From Pseudarthrobacter sp. GA104 (GTDB lineage Bacteria > Actinomycetota > Actinomycetes > Actinomycetales > Micrococcaceae), in contig NZ_WOWL01000001.1 in NCBI RefSeq assembly GCF_009741265.1, positions 4,402,001-4,466,000 of the forward strand: a DNA stretch of 64,000 nucleotides, given 5' to 3'. Under the pieces are notes generated by a model. The model was given only the letters and a program-made list of their open reading frames with translations. It made no database searches and was not told the origin of the DNA. Below, piece after piece: positions 55,145 to 64,000 of this stretch. How positions within the stretch are numbered: the first letter of the stretch is position 1; each line of letters opens with the position of its first letter. A program made the translations under genes and the position numbers.

Positions 55145-55293
55145 AGTCTGTTCCTTCTGAAGTGCAATGGTGCCGGCTAAGAAAGCTTAGTGGGTGCGGC
55201 GGCCTGCAATGTTGCAGGATCCGCAGTACCAAGAATACTTGGTACCGGCCCCATACCTGCCCCGGGATGCGCGGGCCGGGGCAGAACCGTCCT

Positions 55294-56142
55294 TCAGGGC
55301 ACGGTGAGGAAGTCGATGACTTCTTCGACCCTCCCCAGCAGCGAGGCTTCCAGGTCGGCGTACGTTCGGACGGCGCCGAGCAGTTTCTGCCAGCCAAGCC
55401 CGATGTCCTCCTTTGTGGCATGGGGCCAGCCGAACGCTGCGAGGATGCCGGTCTTCCAATCCTGCCCGCGCGGCACTACCGGCCACTGCTCAATGCCCAG
55501 GACCGCGGGCCGGATGGCCTGCCACACGTCCACGTAAGGGTGACCCACAATCAGGACGTTCCCTGCAGCTCCCGGCGAGGCCATGACGGCGTCCGCAATG
55601 CGGGATTCCTTGGAATCCGGCACCAGGTGGTCCACCAGGACGCCGAGGCGCCTGCCCGGTCCGGGCCTGAACGCTGCGACGGCCCCCGCCAGGTCATCAA
55701 TGCCGTGCAGGGGTTCGACGACGATGCCCTCCACGCGCAGGTCGTCTCCCCAGACCTTTTCCACCAGTTCGGCGTCGTGCTTTCCCTCCACCCAGATCCG
55801 GCTGGCCTTGGCCACCTGTGCCCGCTGGCCGGCGACGCGGACGGACCCGGAGGCGGTCCGGCCGGCGACGGCGCCGGCGGCCTGCCGCGGGGCCGGGGGC
55901 AGGAGCTTGATGGCCCGGCCTTCGAGGAGGAATCCGAAACCAAGCCGGAAGGACCGGGATTTACCGCGCCGGTCCTCCAGGGCAACCACGTGCATGCCGC
56001 CGGATTTTTCCACCCGGGTCACGGCGCCCACCCAGCCGGACTGGACGTCCTCAAGGACCATTCCCCGTTCAACGGGAACCTCGGGCAGTTCAGTCTTTGC
56101 GGGAGCGGACAAGTCGCGTGGGCCCCAGTTCTGGTACTGCAT
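55294..56142 (-). CDS. DUF3097 family protein
   Basis: 282 residues, beginning MQYQNWGPRDLSAPAKTELP. The conserved part IWVEGKHDAELVEKVWGDDL with VDHLVPDSKESRI resembles a TOPRIM-like fold, which is noted for this actinobacterial family. It is divergent from hrcA, whose CIRCE operator lies in the shared intergenic space. Role unknown. Confidence 0.88.
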   Translation of the reverse strand: MQYQNWGPRDLSAPAKTELPEVPVERGMVLEDVQSGWVGAVTRVEKSGGMHVVALEDRRGKSRSFRLGFGFLLEGRAIKLLPPAPRQAAGAVAGRTASGSVRVAGQRAQVAKASRIWVEGKHDAELVEKVWGDDLRVEGIVVEPLHGIDDLAGAVAAFRPGPGRRLGVLVDHLVPDSKESRIADAVMASPGAAGNVLIVGHPYVDVWQAIRPAVLGIEQWPVVPRGQDWKTGILAAFGWPHATKEDIGLGWQKLLGAVRTYADLEASLLGRVEEVIDFLTVP

Positions 56143-56231
56143 GGTTTCACTCCGCCTAGCGTTCGGTCACAGGTCCGGATTTCGCCCGGAGCGGTACCAA
56201 TGCTAGCAACGGCGGGAGTCATAATAGACTG

Positions 56232-56258
56232 TTAGCACTGAGGCATGTCGAGTGCTAA
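56232..56258 (+). promoter_or_regulatory. CIRCE operator for HrcA
   Basis: TTAGCACTG at 56232-56240, a 9-base spacer, then GAGTGCTAA at 56250-56258. This differs from the CIRCE consensus at one base only. HrcA bound here should repress the hrcA-dnaJ operon, released on heat shock. Confidence 0.92.
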
Positions 56259-56318
56259 CCCTTGAGGTGGCACAGCGCGGGCGGCGCGGCCGCCCCGAAC
56301 CCTGGATGGAGGTGGAGT

Positions 56319-57332
56319 GTGAGCGAGCCACGCAAACTTGAAGTGCTGCGTGCAATCGTGGAGGACTACGTCCACTCCCGGGAACCCGTCGGGTCCAAGG
56401 CCCTGGTGGAGCGGCACCATCTCGGTGTGTCCAGCGCAACGATCAGGAACGATATGGCCGCCCTGGAGGAAGAGGGCCTGATCACCGCTCCGCACACCAG
56501 CGCCGGACGTATCCCCACTGACAAGGGTTACCGGCTGTTCGTGGACCAGATCTCGGCGGTCAAACCGCTGTCCCAGGCCGAGCGCAGGGCCATCCAGTCG
56601 CTGCTGGAAGGATCTGACGACCTCGACGACGTCCTTGACCGCACGGTCCGCCTGCTGTCGCAGCTGACCAACCAGGTTGCCGTGGTCCAGTATCCGCACC
56701 TGAGCCGGGCACTGGTCCGCCATATCGAGTTCGTCCTCCTCGCGCCGCGCAAGGTGCTGGTGGTGCTGATCGCCAACAGCGGCAAAGTGGAACAGCGCGT
56801 TATCGACGTCGGCCAGGACCTGGGGGACGACGCCCTCGCCACCCTGCGGGCACGGTTCCTTGGCTCCCTTGCCGGCACTCCGCTGAACCAGCTCGCCCAG
56901 TCCCTGCCGGCAGTGGTGGCCACAGCCGGCCCGGGGCAAAGGCAGGCCGCCCATGCCCTCGCCGTCGGCCTCGAAGGCCTGGCCCAGAGCAGCAGGGAAG
57001 ACCGCATGGTCATGGCGGGCACCGCCAACCTTGCGCGTTCCAACGTGGACTTTCCGCTCAGCATCGGACCGGTCCTGGAAGCACTCGAGGAACAGGTGGT
57101 CATGCTCCGCCTGCTGAGCGAAATGGCGCAGGACCACCGCGGGGTGGCTGTCAGCATCGGCCGCGAGAATCCCTACGACGGCCTTGCCGAGGCGTCCGTC
57201 GTTGCCACGGGGTACGGTCCGGACCACATTGCGAAAATTGGTGTCCTGGGACCAACCCGGATGGACTATCCCACCACCATGGCCGCAGTCAGGGCCGTTG
57301 CCCGCTACCTTTCGCGGATCCTGGGACCCTGA
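56319..57332 (+). CDS. hrcA: Heat-inducible transcription repressor HrcA
   Basis: 337 residues from GTG 56319, with GGAGG at 56308-56312. The winged helix ([54 protein letters not shown]) and the C-terminal HrcA domain are complete. It represses heat-shock genes through CIRCE, and one CIRCE lies upstream of its own start. dnaJ follows 78 bases later, so the two form an autoregulated operon. Confidence 0.96.
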   Translation: MSEPRKLEVLRAIVEDYVHSREPVGSKALVERHHLGVSSATIRNDMAALEEEGLITAPHTSAGRIPTDKGYRLFVDQISAVKPLSQAERRAIQSLLEGSDDLDDVLDRTVRLLSQLTNQVAVVQYPHLSRALVRHIEFVLLAPRKVLVVLIANSGKVEQRVIDVGQDLGDDALATLRARFLGSLAGTPLNQLAQSLPAVVATAGPGQRQAAHALAVGLEGLAQSSREDRMVMAGTANLARSNVDFPLSIGPVLEALEEQVVMLRLLSEMAQDHRGVAVSIGRENPYDGLAEASVVATGYGPDHIAKIGVLGPTRMDYPTTMAAVRAVARYLSRILGP

Positions 57333-57410
57333 CGTTTTCCCGTTCCCGGGCATGCAGATCATTTCCCGCAGTCCAACTGCAGGCAGTACAACAAGGAAGA
57401 GATACGAACT

Positions 57411-58538
57411 TTGAGCAGCCACTACGACGTCCTTGGAGTCTCACCGGAGGCCACGGGAGAAGAGATCAAGAAGGCCTACCGCAAGCTGGCGCGCACGCTC
57501 CACCCGGACGTCAACCCGGGTGAGGACGCGTCGGACCGCTTCAAGGCCGTGACCCACGCCTACGAGGTTCTTTCGGACCCGCAGAAGCGCCGCGTCTACG
57601 ACACCACCGGCAACGAGAACGGCACGGACAACGGCTTCGGCGGAGGCAGCTACGCCGGCCAGGGATTCGCGTTCCAGGACATCTTCGACACCTTCTTCGG
57701 GGCCGGCGGAACAACGGGCCCGGCTTCCCGCGTCAGGCGCGGCCAGGACGCACTCATCAGTGTCCGCATCGAACTCCGCGACGCTGTCTTCGGCGTCAAC
57801 AAGAAGCTGGAAGTGGACACGGCCGTCACGTGCCCCACCTGCGAAGGTTCGTGCTGCCGGCCGGGAACCCATCCGGAACGCTGCGACATCTGCGGCGGCA
57901 GCGGCCAGGTCCAGCGTGCCGTGCGCTCCATCCTGGGACAGGTCATGACCGCCGCCCCGTGCGGTACCTGCGAGGGCTTCGGCACCGTCATCAAGGACCC
58001 CTGCAATGAGTGCAGCGGCCAGGGACGCATCCGCAGCCGCCGTTCGCTGACCATCAAGGTTCCCGCCGGCGTAGCCACCGGAACCCGCATCCAGCTTTCC
58101 GGCCAGGGCGAAGCAGGTCCCGCCGGCGGTCCCGCCGGCGACCTCTACGTCGAGATCCGCGTGAACAACGACGCCACCTATGTCCGGGACAACGACGACC
58201 TCCACGCAACCCTGCACCTTCCCATGACCGCTGCAGCCCTGGGCACCGAGGTGAGCCTGGAAACGTTCGACGGACCGCAGGAGATCGACGTCAAGCCGGG
58301 CACCCAGTCCGGCGAGATCATCACCCTTCGCGGACTTGGCGTGACCCACCTTCGCGGGTACGGGCGCGGCGACCTGAAAGTGCACCTCCAGGTCGAGACT
58401 CCCGCCAAGCTGGACGCCGCGCAGGAGGACCTCCTGCGTCAGCTTGCCAAGATGCGCGGTGAACAGATCACCGAGGGCAAGCTTGCGGCCAGCGGGGGCA
58501 TGTTCGCCAAGCTCCGGGACCGGCTCGGTAACCTGTAG
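57411..58538 (+). CDS. dnaJ: Chaperone protein DnaJ
   Basis: 375 residues from a TTG start at 57411, with AAGGAAGAG upstream. J-domain with HPD ([12 protein letters not shown]), a Gly/Phe-rich linker, four zinc repeats ([32 protein letters not shown]) and the C-terminal substrate domain. The first zinc repeat has SC where TG is usual. It stimulates DnaK ATPase. Placement behind hrcA marks it as the HrcA-controlled DnaJ2 copy typical of actinobacteria. Confidence 0.95.
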   Translation: MSSHYDVLGVSPEATGEEIKKAYRKLARTLHPDVNPGEDASDRFKAVTHAYEVLSDPQKRRVYDTTGNENGTDNGFGGGSYAGQGFAFQDIFDTFFGAGGTTGPASRVRRGQDALISVRIELRDAVFGVNKKLEVDTAVTCPTCEGSCCRPGTHPERCDICGGSGQVQRAVRSILGQVMTAAPCGTCEGFGTVIKDPCNECSGQGRIRSRRSLTIKVPAGVATGTRIQLSGQGEAGPAGGPAGDLYVEIRVNNDATYVRDNDDLHATLHLPMTAAALGTEVSLETFDGPQEIDVKPGTQSGEIITLRGLGVTHLRGYGRGDLKVHLQVETPAKLDAAQEDLLRQLAKMRGEQITEGKLAASGGMFAKLRDRLGNL

Positions 58539-58540
58539 CG

Positions 58541-59335
58541 GTGAGCAACCCGGTCTTTTTCACTCCTCCCGGTTCCCTTGACCAGCTGGTGGCGGGGGAA
58601 GTCTTTGTCCTGGAGGGGCCCGAGGCGCGGCACGCCGTCACGGTGAAGCGGCTTGCCCCGGGCGAGCCCGTTGACATCGTGGACGGCGCCGGGACGCGCA
58701 TGAGCGGAAAGGTGCTTGCGGCGTCCCCCTCCGGGCTGGATGTTGAGTGCTCCTCCCTGGCCGTTGAGCCGCAGCCGGTAACAAGGCTGGTGCTGGTACA
58801 GGCGCTGGCGAAGGGCGACCGCGACGAACTTGCCATTGAGACGGCAACTGAACTCGGGATCGACGCCGTCATACCCTGGCAGTCCGAACGGTCCATCGTC
58901 CGGTGGAAAGGCGACCGGGCCGCGAAGGCCCACACCAAATGGCAGTCCGTGGTCACGGCAGCCGCCAAGCAGGCGCGCCGCGCCTGGGTTCCCGAGGTGC
59001 GGCCCGCCGTCGACACCGCCGCGCTGGCCGGCCTCGTGGAGGCCGCAGGGCTTGCCGTCATCCTGCACGAGGACGCGGTTAGGCCCTTGCGGACAGTGCT
59101 GGAAGCATGGCAGCGCGGCGGAACCCCAACGGAACCCCGCGAAGTCTTCCTGATCGTTGGGCCGGAAGGCGGCATCAGTCCCCGGGAAGTAACCCGGCTC
59201 TGCGGCAAGGGTGCTGTCACGGCCCTGCTGGGGCACCATGTGCTGCGCTCATCCACCGCCGGCCCCGCCGCCGTCGTGCTTGCCAGCGACGTCCTGGGCC
59301 GCTGGGCGGCGCATGCTGCCGAGCCTGCCGGTTGA
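58541..59335 (+). CDS. rsmE: 16S rRNA m3U1498 methyltransferase RsmE
   Basis: 264 residues from GTG, 2 bases after the dnaJ stop. The PUA-like N-terminal part (GPEARHAVTVKRLAPGEPVD) precedes the SPOUT knot: LVQALAKGDRDELAIETATE, AAKQARRAWVPEV, IVGPEGGISPREV and LGHHVLRSSTAGPAAVV. RsmE methylates U1498 of 16S rRNA. Order hrcA-dnaJ-rsmE is conserved in Gram-positives. Confidence 0.94.
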   Translation: MSNPVFFTPPGSLDQLVAGEVFVLEGPEARHAVTVKRLAPGEPVDIVDGAGTRMSGKVLAASPSGLDVECSSLAVEPQPVTRLVLVQALAKGDRDELAIETATELGIDAVIPWQSERSIVRWKGDRAAKAHTKWQSVVTAAAKQARRAWVPEVRPAVDTAALAGLVEAAGLAVILHEDAVRPLRTVLEAWQRGGTPTEPREVFLIVGPEGGISPREVTRLCGKGAVTALLGHHVLRSSTAGPAAVVLASDVLGRWAAHAAEPAG

Positions 59336-59363
59336 GCAGGCCGCCGAAGCTGCAGCGTGCGGG

Positions 59364-60311
59364 CTAGCGGACTTTGAAAGCCCGCGAGTCCTCGTTCTGG
59401 TCCGGCTGCCCGTCGGCGCCGGCCTGGGCCACGCGCAACTCGTAGTCGCCGGAAGGCAGCGTGAGGGCAAGCGTGAAGATCCCTCCCTGTCCGGGCTGGG
59501 CGGAGGCCGTTGTTTCTCCGGTGAGGAACGGTACCTTGTTGCCGTCCTGCTCCGCCCGCTGGATCTGCCAGCGCAGCTTGCTGCCGGCCAGGGTGCTGCG
59601 GCCGGTGATCTTCACGCTTCCGTCGGCAATTTCCACATTTTCCTGCGGATCGATGATCCAGACGGGCGCCACCATGCCCGCGCCCCTCGTCATGAGGTCA
59701 CCCAGCTGGATGTGGTCGAAAGCAACGTAGTCCGTGTGCCCGTCCACCAGGATCCGCACCCGGATCTGCTGCCCGGAGTCAATGAGCCCGGAGCTGGCCG
59801 CAGCGGCCGTGGCCGTATAAACAAGCTGCTGGACGGCACGGGCCGCCATGTCAGCGTCGAGGTTGCTGTTGAACGCGTCCTCGGACACGTCCACCGTAAT
59901 AACGTCCTTGCCGGAAATCGAGGTGGCGAGCTTGCTGGGATTCTGCCAAGGGGTGAAGAAGTCCGGATCAAGCGGCTTATCCTTCATCATCGCCCGCAGG
60001 GCACGCGTCACGGGGTTTTCCTGCTCCGGCACGTCCCGGAACTCCCGGTAGAGGAACACGCTGCTGCCGGTGCGGCCAATCCAGTACACCGGCGCCTTGT
60101 TGGAGGACTGCGTGGTTTCAAGGGGGGCGCTGGTGGATGGTGCGGTGCCGGTGGCGGCAGGCCCGGAGTTCAGGAGGCCGGTAGGTGCAGGATTGGGCTC
60201 GGCCAGGCACCCCGCCAGGAGCGGGCCCACTGCCAGAACCACTGCGAGGACCGCAGGGCGCGCACGGCCCCAGCGTCGTCCTGCCCTCAGGGGCGCAGCT
60301 GATTCCGGCAC
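59364..60311 (-). CDS. Lipoprotein with GerMN and Gmad2-like domains
   Basis: 315 residues from GTG 60311, chosen because it gives a short basic n-region before the signal helix (VLAVVLAVGPLLAGC lipobox); a TTG at 60368 is possible. After a Thr/Pro linker comes a GerMN domain (ENPVTRALRAMMKDKPLD, VSEDAFNSNLDA, IRVRILVDGHT) and a C-terminal immunoglobulin-like Gmad2 domain. It is exported and anchored to the membrane. GerMN lipoproteins in actinobacteria are often linked to envelope functions. It is convergent with rsmE. Confidence 0.85.
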   Translation of the reverse strand: MPESAAPLRAGRRWGRARPAVLAVVLAVGPLLAGCLAEPNPAPTGLLNSGPAATGTAPSTSAPLETTQSSNKAPVYWIGRTGSSVFLYREFRDVPEQENPVTRALRAMMKDKPLDPDFFTPWQNPSKLATSISGKDVITVDVSEDAFNSNLDADMAARAVQQLVYTATAAAASSGLIDSGQQIRVRILVDGHTDYVAFDHIQLGDLMTRGAGMVAPVWIIDPQENVEIADGSVKITGRSTLAGSKLRWQIQRAEQDGNKVPFLTGETTASAQPGQGGIFTLALTLPSGDYELRVAQAGADGQPDQNEDSRAFKVR

Positions 60312-60668
60312 GTTTGGTTGCCTGTCCTTTCGCAACTGGGCCGCATCCGGGCGGCGGTAGTCCAGCAATGAAGCTGGATTTCCAGCATGGCACAGGGCGC
60401 GGGACCGTACGGCCCTGCCATGGTCCCCGGGGCCAACTGCAACGGGAACGATATGAGGCCGATATGAAGTTGATACCTAATGACGCAGCCACCGCGCCTG
60501 AAGGCCGCCTTGCCCTGGTCCGTGGCTGGTTGCCTCATCCGGTGTTGACGCCGTACTGGCGTAAGATGGAGGGACCGCTTGGGCAAGGCGCGCCGGATGC
60601 GGTGGCCGGCCCTGCGGTGGACATTATTTTCGTACTTTGAGGGGATCACGGGCCTGCGGGCCGTCACC
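60312..60668. other. Intergenic region between divergent genes
   Basis: About 350 bases between the lipoprotein gene and phoH. One weak frame of roughly 58 codons starts at 60464 and lacks a ribosome site. Promoters for both flanking genes should lie here. Confidence 0.4.
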
Positions 60669-61757
60669 ATGACTGAATCAGCGAATGGAAAGCGCCGGCT
60701 CAACACAGGCGAAGGCGCTGCGGGGGAGTTTCCCCATTCCCTGCCCGGCAGCCGTACCGAGGTTGTACTTTTCGACAACTCCGACCAGATGGTCCAGTCC
60801 TTGGGCAGCCACGATGAGGCTTTGCGCTTCATCGAGGAACAGTTCCCGCACGTCAATTTCCACGTCCGCGGAAATGAACTTTCCATCACTGGTCCTGCCA
60901 GCGACGTGCCCCGCATCATGCGGCTCCTCCACGAGGTCCGCGGCCTGGTGGCCCGCGGCACGGTTATCAGTCCCGCTGTCCTTCAGCAGCTCGTGGCCCT
61001 CCTGCGTACCCAGTCGCTGCAGAACCCCGTGGATGTTCTGACCCACGACATCCTTTCCAGCCGCGGGAGGACAATCCGTCCCAAGACGCTGAACCAGAAG
61101 ACCTACGTCGACGCCATCGACAACAACACGGTGATCTTTGGCATTGGCCCGGCCGGAACAGGGAAGACCTACCTGGCCATGGCAAAGGCTGTGCAGGCGC
61201 TTCAGCAAAAAGAGGTCAGCCGGATTATCCTGACGCGCCCGGCAGTTGAAGCCGGGGAACGGCTGGGATTCCTGCCCGGAACCCTGAGCGACAAGATTGA
61301 TCCCTACCTGCGCCCCCTCTACGACGCGCTGCACGACATGATGGACCCGGAGTCCATTCCCAGGCTGATGGCGGCGGGCACCATAGAAGTGGCTCCGCTG
61401 GCCTACATGCGCGGACGCACGCTCAATGACGCCTTCATCATCCTTGACGAGGCGCAGAACACCACGCCCGAGCAGATGAAGATGTTCCTGACCCGGCTGG
61501 GCTTTGGCTCCAAGATGGTGGTCACCGGCGACGTCACCCAGGTTGACCTGCCCTTCGGCACCCGCTCCGGGCTCCGTATTGTGGCGGAGATCCTGCAGGG
61601 TATCGAAGGCGTCAGTTTCTCGGTGCTGGACGCCGCAGACGTTGTCCGGCACCGCCTGGTGGGGGATATTGTCAACGCCTACAGCATCTGGGATGAGGCA
61701 CAGCGCAGCCGGGTAAAGCATTCGACCGGCGCCGGCAAGCGGGGGGAACACGCATGA
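60669..61757 (+). CDS. phoH: PhoH family ATPase
   Basis: 362 residues from ATG 60669. An N-terminal KH-like domain precedes the PhoH domain: [20 protein letters not shown] (Walker A), [35 protein letters not shown] (Walker B) and [12 protein letters not shown]. PhoH-like proteins of this type work with YbeY in RNA metabolism. ybeY overlaps its end by 4 bases, supporting coupled synthesis. Confidence 0.94.
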   Translation: MTESANGKRRLNTGEGAAGEFPHSLPGSRTEVVLFDNSDQMVQSLGSHDEALRFIEEQFPHVNFHVRGNELSITGPASDVPRIMRLLHEVRGLVARGTVISPAVLQQLVALLRTQSLQNPVDVLTHDILSSRGRTIRPKTLNQKTYVDAIDNNTVIFGIGPAGTGKTYLAMAKAVQALQQKEVSRIILTRPAVEAGERLGFLPGTLSDKIDPYLRPLYDALHDMMDPESIPRLMAAGTIEVAPLAYMRGRTLNDAFIILDEAQNTTPEQMKMFLTRLGFGSKMVVTGDVTQVDLPFGTRSGLRIVAEILQGIEGVSFSVLDAADVVRHRLVGDIVNAYSIWDEAQRSRVKHSTGAGKRGEHA

Positions 61758-62227
61758 GCATCGAGGTCAACAACGAGTCCGGTGTCCAGGTGGACGAAGC
61801 TGAACTCGTTGCTTTGTCCCGGTACATCTTCGAGCAGCTCTACATCCATCCGCAGGCTGAACTGTCCATCCTCCTGGTGGATGAGCCTGCAATGGAGAAG
61901 CTTCACATTGAGCTGATGGACGAGCCAGGTTCCACGGATGTTTTGTCCGTGCCCATGGACGAGCTGACCCCGGGTACGCCTGACCGGCCCACGCCCCAGG
62001 GAATGCTGGGTGACATTGCCATTTGCCCCCAGGTGGCCCGGGTGCAGGCCAAAAACGCCGGCCACCCCCTCCAGGACGAGATGTTGCTGCTGACCACCCA
62101 CGGCATCCTGCATCTGCTCGGATACGACCACGCCGAACCCGAGGAAAAGGCCGAGATGTTCGGGCTCCAGCGTGAGCTGCTGTCCGGCTTCACGGGCAAA
62201 GAAGCGCCTGCCGAGACCACCCAGTGA
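61754..62227 (+). CDS. ybeY: Endoribonuclease YbeY
   Basis: 157 residues. The metal motif is in THGILHLLGYDHAEPEEKAE (H3 zinc site), with the upstream TDVLSVPMDE that is typical of the family. YbeY takes part in rRNA processing and ribosome quality control. It overlaps phoH and the next gene by 4 bases each, giving a tight operon. Confidence 0.96.
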   Translation: MSIEVNNESGVQVDEAELVALSRYIFEQLYIHPQAELSILLVDEPAMEKLHIELMDEPGSTDVLSVPMDELTPGTPDRPTPQGMLGDIAICPQVARVQAKNAGHPLQDEMLLLTTHGILHLLGYDHAEPEEKAEMFGLQRELLSGFTGKEAPAETTQ

Positions 62228-63555
62228 CGCCCCTGCTCCTCGTGGCAATGGCCCTGGTTTTCCTGGTCGTTGCGGCGGTGCTGACCGCGGCGGAGGCCGC
62301 GTTCAACTTCATCCCGCGCCATGATGCCGAGGAAGCCCTGGTCAAGAGCCGCGGCACCGCCCTGCGGCGCATCCTCGGCCAGCCCGTGGCGCACATCCGC
62401 GCCCTGAGGTTCTGGCGCATCTGGTTCGAAATGGCGTCCGCCGTTGCCGTGTCCGTCCTGCTCTACAGCCTGCTCAGCAACGTGTGGCTTGCGGGCCTGG
62501 CAGCAACCGGGATTATGGCCCTGCTGGGCTTTGTCATTGTTGGTGTCTCCCCGCGGCAACTCGGACGGCTGCACGCAGCCGCTGTTGTCCGCTTCACCGC
62601 GCCGACGATCCGTTTCCTCACCTGGGTGCTGGGGCCCATCCCGGGCTGGCTGGTGAGGCTTGGAAGCACGGCGGCCCCCGGGGCCCCCGGCGGCGACGAG
62701 GCGTTCTTCAGCGAGCAGGAATTCCGTGAACTCGTGGAGCGCGCCAGCGAGTCGGACATGATCGAGGACACCGAGGCTGAGATGATCCAGTCCGTCTTCG
62801 ACTTCGGTGACACCCTTGTCCGCGCCGTCATGGTGCCCCGGACCGACATCCTCACCATCGAAGCGGGGTCAAGCCTGCGCCAGGCCATGTCGCTTTTCCT
62901 TCGCTCCGGCTATTCCAGGATTCCGGTGATCGGCGACAGTACCGACCAGATCCTGGGCATCATCTACCTGAAGGATGTTGCCGCCGTCATCCATGAGCTG
63001 GCGCCCAACGAGGAGCCGCCGCTGGTGGAATCGCTCGCCCGCGACGTTCGCTACGTACCGGAGTCGAAACCTGTCAGCGACCTGCTCCGGGAGCTGCAGA
63101 AAGAGTCCACGCACGTGGCCATCGTGATCGACGAATACGGCGGAACGGCCGGCCTGGTCACCCTCGAGGACCTTATCGAGGAAATCGTGGGCGAAATCGT
63201 GGACGAGTACGACACCGAAAGCGCGGAGGCCGTGGAGCTCGGGGACGGTTCGTACCGGGTCAGCGCGCGGATGGGCATTGACGACCTCGGCGAGCTCTTC
63301 GGCATTGAGCTTGACGACGACGAAGTGGACACCGTCGGCGGCCTGCTCGCCAAGGCCCTGGGCCGCGTTCCCATTGTGGGGAGCTCCGTGGAAGTGCACG
63401 GTGTGTCCCTGCGGGCCGACCGGCTTGAAGGCCGCCGAAACCGCGTCAGCCACATTATTGCGGCACCGTTGGCAAAAGAAGACACTGACCTTGAAGATCT
63501 CTTCGACGAGGCGGAAGCAACCCAGCAGGGAGTTTCACGTGAGCAAGAAAAATAA
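62224..63555 (+). CDS. CNNM/CorC-HlyC family membrane protein
   Basis: 443 residues. N-terminal DUF21 part with about three membrane helices (LLVAMALVFLVVAAVLTAAE and after), then two CBS domains (VPRTDILTIEAGSSLRQAMS, YVPESKPVSDLLRELQKEST) and the CorC_HlyC domain at the end. Family members transport or regulate Mg2+/Co2+ or Na+. It lies between ybeY and era, as in many actinobacteria. Confidence 0.93.
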   Translation: MTPLLLVAMALVFLVVAAVLTAAEAAFNFIPRHDAEEALVKSRGTALRRILGQPVAHIRALRFWRIWFEMASAVAVSVLLYSLLSNVWLAGLAATGIMALLGFVIVGVSPRQLGRLHAAAVVRFTAPTIRFLTWVLGPIPGWLVRLGSTAAPGAPGGDEAFFSEQEFRELVERASESDMIEDTEAEMIQSVFDFGDTLVRAVMVPRTDILTIEAGSSLRQAMSLFLRSGYSRIPVIGDSTDQILGIIYLKDVAAVIHELAPNEEPPLVESLARDVRYVPESKPVSDLLRELQKESTHVAIVIDEYGGTAGLVTLEDLIEEIVGEIVDEYDTESAEAVELGDGSYRVSARMGIDDLGELFGIELDDDEVDTVGGLLAKALGRVPIVGSSVEVHGVSLRADRLEGRRNRVSHIIAAPLAKEDTDLEDLFDEAEATQQGVSREQEK

Positions 63556-64000
63556 GGCCGAAGGCCAGGACGATTTCGGCGGTTTCCACGCAGGATTTGC
63601 GATCCTGGTGGGACGGCCCAACGCGGGCAAGTCCACTTTGACGAACGCGCTGGTGGGCAAGAAGGTGGCCATTACGTCCGCCAAACCGCAGACCACCCGC
63701 CACACCATCCGCGGCATCGTTCACCGCGAGGACGCACAACTCATCCTCGTGGATACGCCGGGCCTCCATCGCCCGCGGACGCTCCTTGGCAAGCGCCTTA
63801 ACGACCTCGTGGCGGATACGCTGGCCGAAGTTGATGCGATTGGGTTCTGCCTGCCGGCCAACGAAAAGATCGGCCCCGGAGACAAATTCATTGCCGCCCA
63901 GCTCGCGGCGGTTGGCCGCAAGCCCGTGATCGCCATCGTCACCAAAGCCGACCTCGTGGACCGCCAGGCACTGACGGAACAGCTCCTGGCCGTCGCAGCC
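63539..64000 (+). CDS. era: GTPase Era (N-terminal part; runs off the window)
   Basis: Starts at GTG 63539, overlapping the preceding gene by 17 bases, and continues past the window end. The 154 residues seen hold GRPNAGKST (G1), KPQTTRHTIRGI (switch region), VDTPGLHRP (G3) and TKADLVD (G4), in the order of Era. Era binds 16S rRNA and is needed for 30S maturation. The C-terminal KH domain is outside the window. Confidence 0.95.
   Translation, partial: MSKKNKAEGQDDFGGFHAGFAILVGRPNAGKSTLTNALVGKKVAITSAKPQTTRHTIRGIVHREDAQLILVDTPGLHRPRTLLGKRLNDLVADTLAEVDAIGFCLPANEKIGPGDKFIAAQLAAVGRKPVIAIVTKADLVDRQALTEQLLAVAA

Noticed and set aside
1-64000. tRNA or rRNA gene serving as the island integration site
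   Set aside because: No cloverleaf-like tRNA or rRNA segment was recognised by eye; the visible junction is in comEC. A dedicated tRNA scan would settle this.

Overview
This window is high-GC actinobacterial DNA. The right-hand quarter (about 48.2-64 kb) carries a conserved Micrococcaceae block in the order comEC remnant, holA, rpsT (opposite strand), PemK-like gene, lepA, hemW, DUF4870 gene, DUF3097 gene, hrcA (with a CIRCE element), dnaJ, rsmE, a GerMN lipoprotein gene, phoH, ybeY, a CorC/HlyC-type gene and era. Gene order and protein style fit Arthrobacter, Pseudarthrobacter or a close relative. The genus is an inference.

The left three quarters (1 to about 48.2 kb) look like a genomic island, or several stacked islands, lying against the 3' remnant of comEC. 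The comEC reading frame starts abruptly inside its conserved SGAN-type motif, immediately after an island-end repeat. Region A (0-39.6 kb) is a patchwork of accessory genes typical of defence and mobile regions: a PIN protein with a protease-dead ImmA/IrrE-like partner (0-1.7 kb); a nuclease-like/TPR protein facing a nuclease-like protein with LRV repeats (2-9.1 kb); a frameshifted DUF6998-like nuclease; an abortive-infection-like gene; a frameshifted GIY-YIG gene; a leaderless small gene behind an SOS box; a kelch propeller protein; a HelD-type helicase; a large serine recombinase; a PadR operon with a visible operator; DUF3800, OGG-fold and UDG-superfamily genes; and a YobI-type membrane NTPase. 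Many genes are of unknown function.

Region B (39.66-48.24 kb) is bounded by two copies of one repeat, with 17 bp identical plus matching flanks. It carries a coherent ion-homeostasis set: a KhtT-like regulatory domain protein, a duplicated DUF1538 membrane protein, a PII-like protein overlapping it by 4 bp, a CBS-pair protein and NhaA, all in one leftward run. A divergent histidine kinase/response regulator pair sits beside them, followed by a broken ABC ATPase, a DUF3040 protein and a DUF1508 protein. The repeats suggest a discrete cassette that arrived next to comEC. No recombinase is visible inside it.

Three island genes show clear single-frameshift lesions, several others are fragments, and the housekeeping block is intact, so the lesions look like island decay rather than poor sequence. 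Several island genes appear to be leaderless, with a TANNNT-like box six or so bases before a GTG or ATG start. All family assignments come from reading the protein sequences; no database search was possible.
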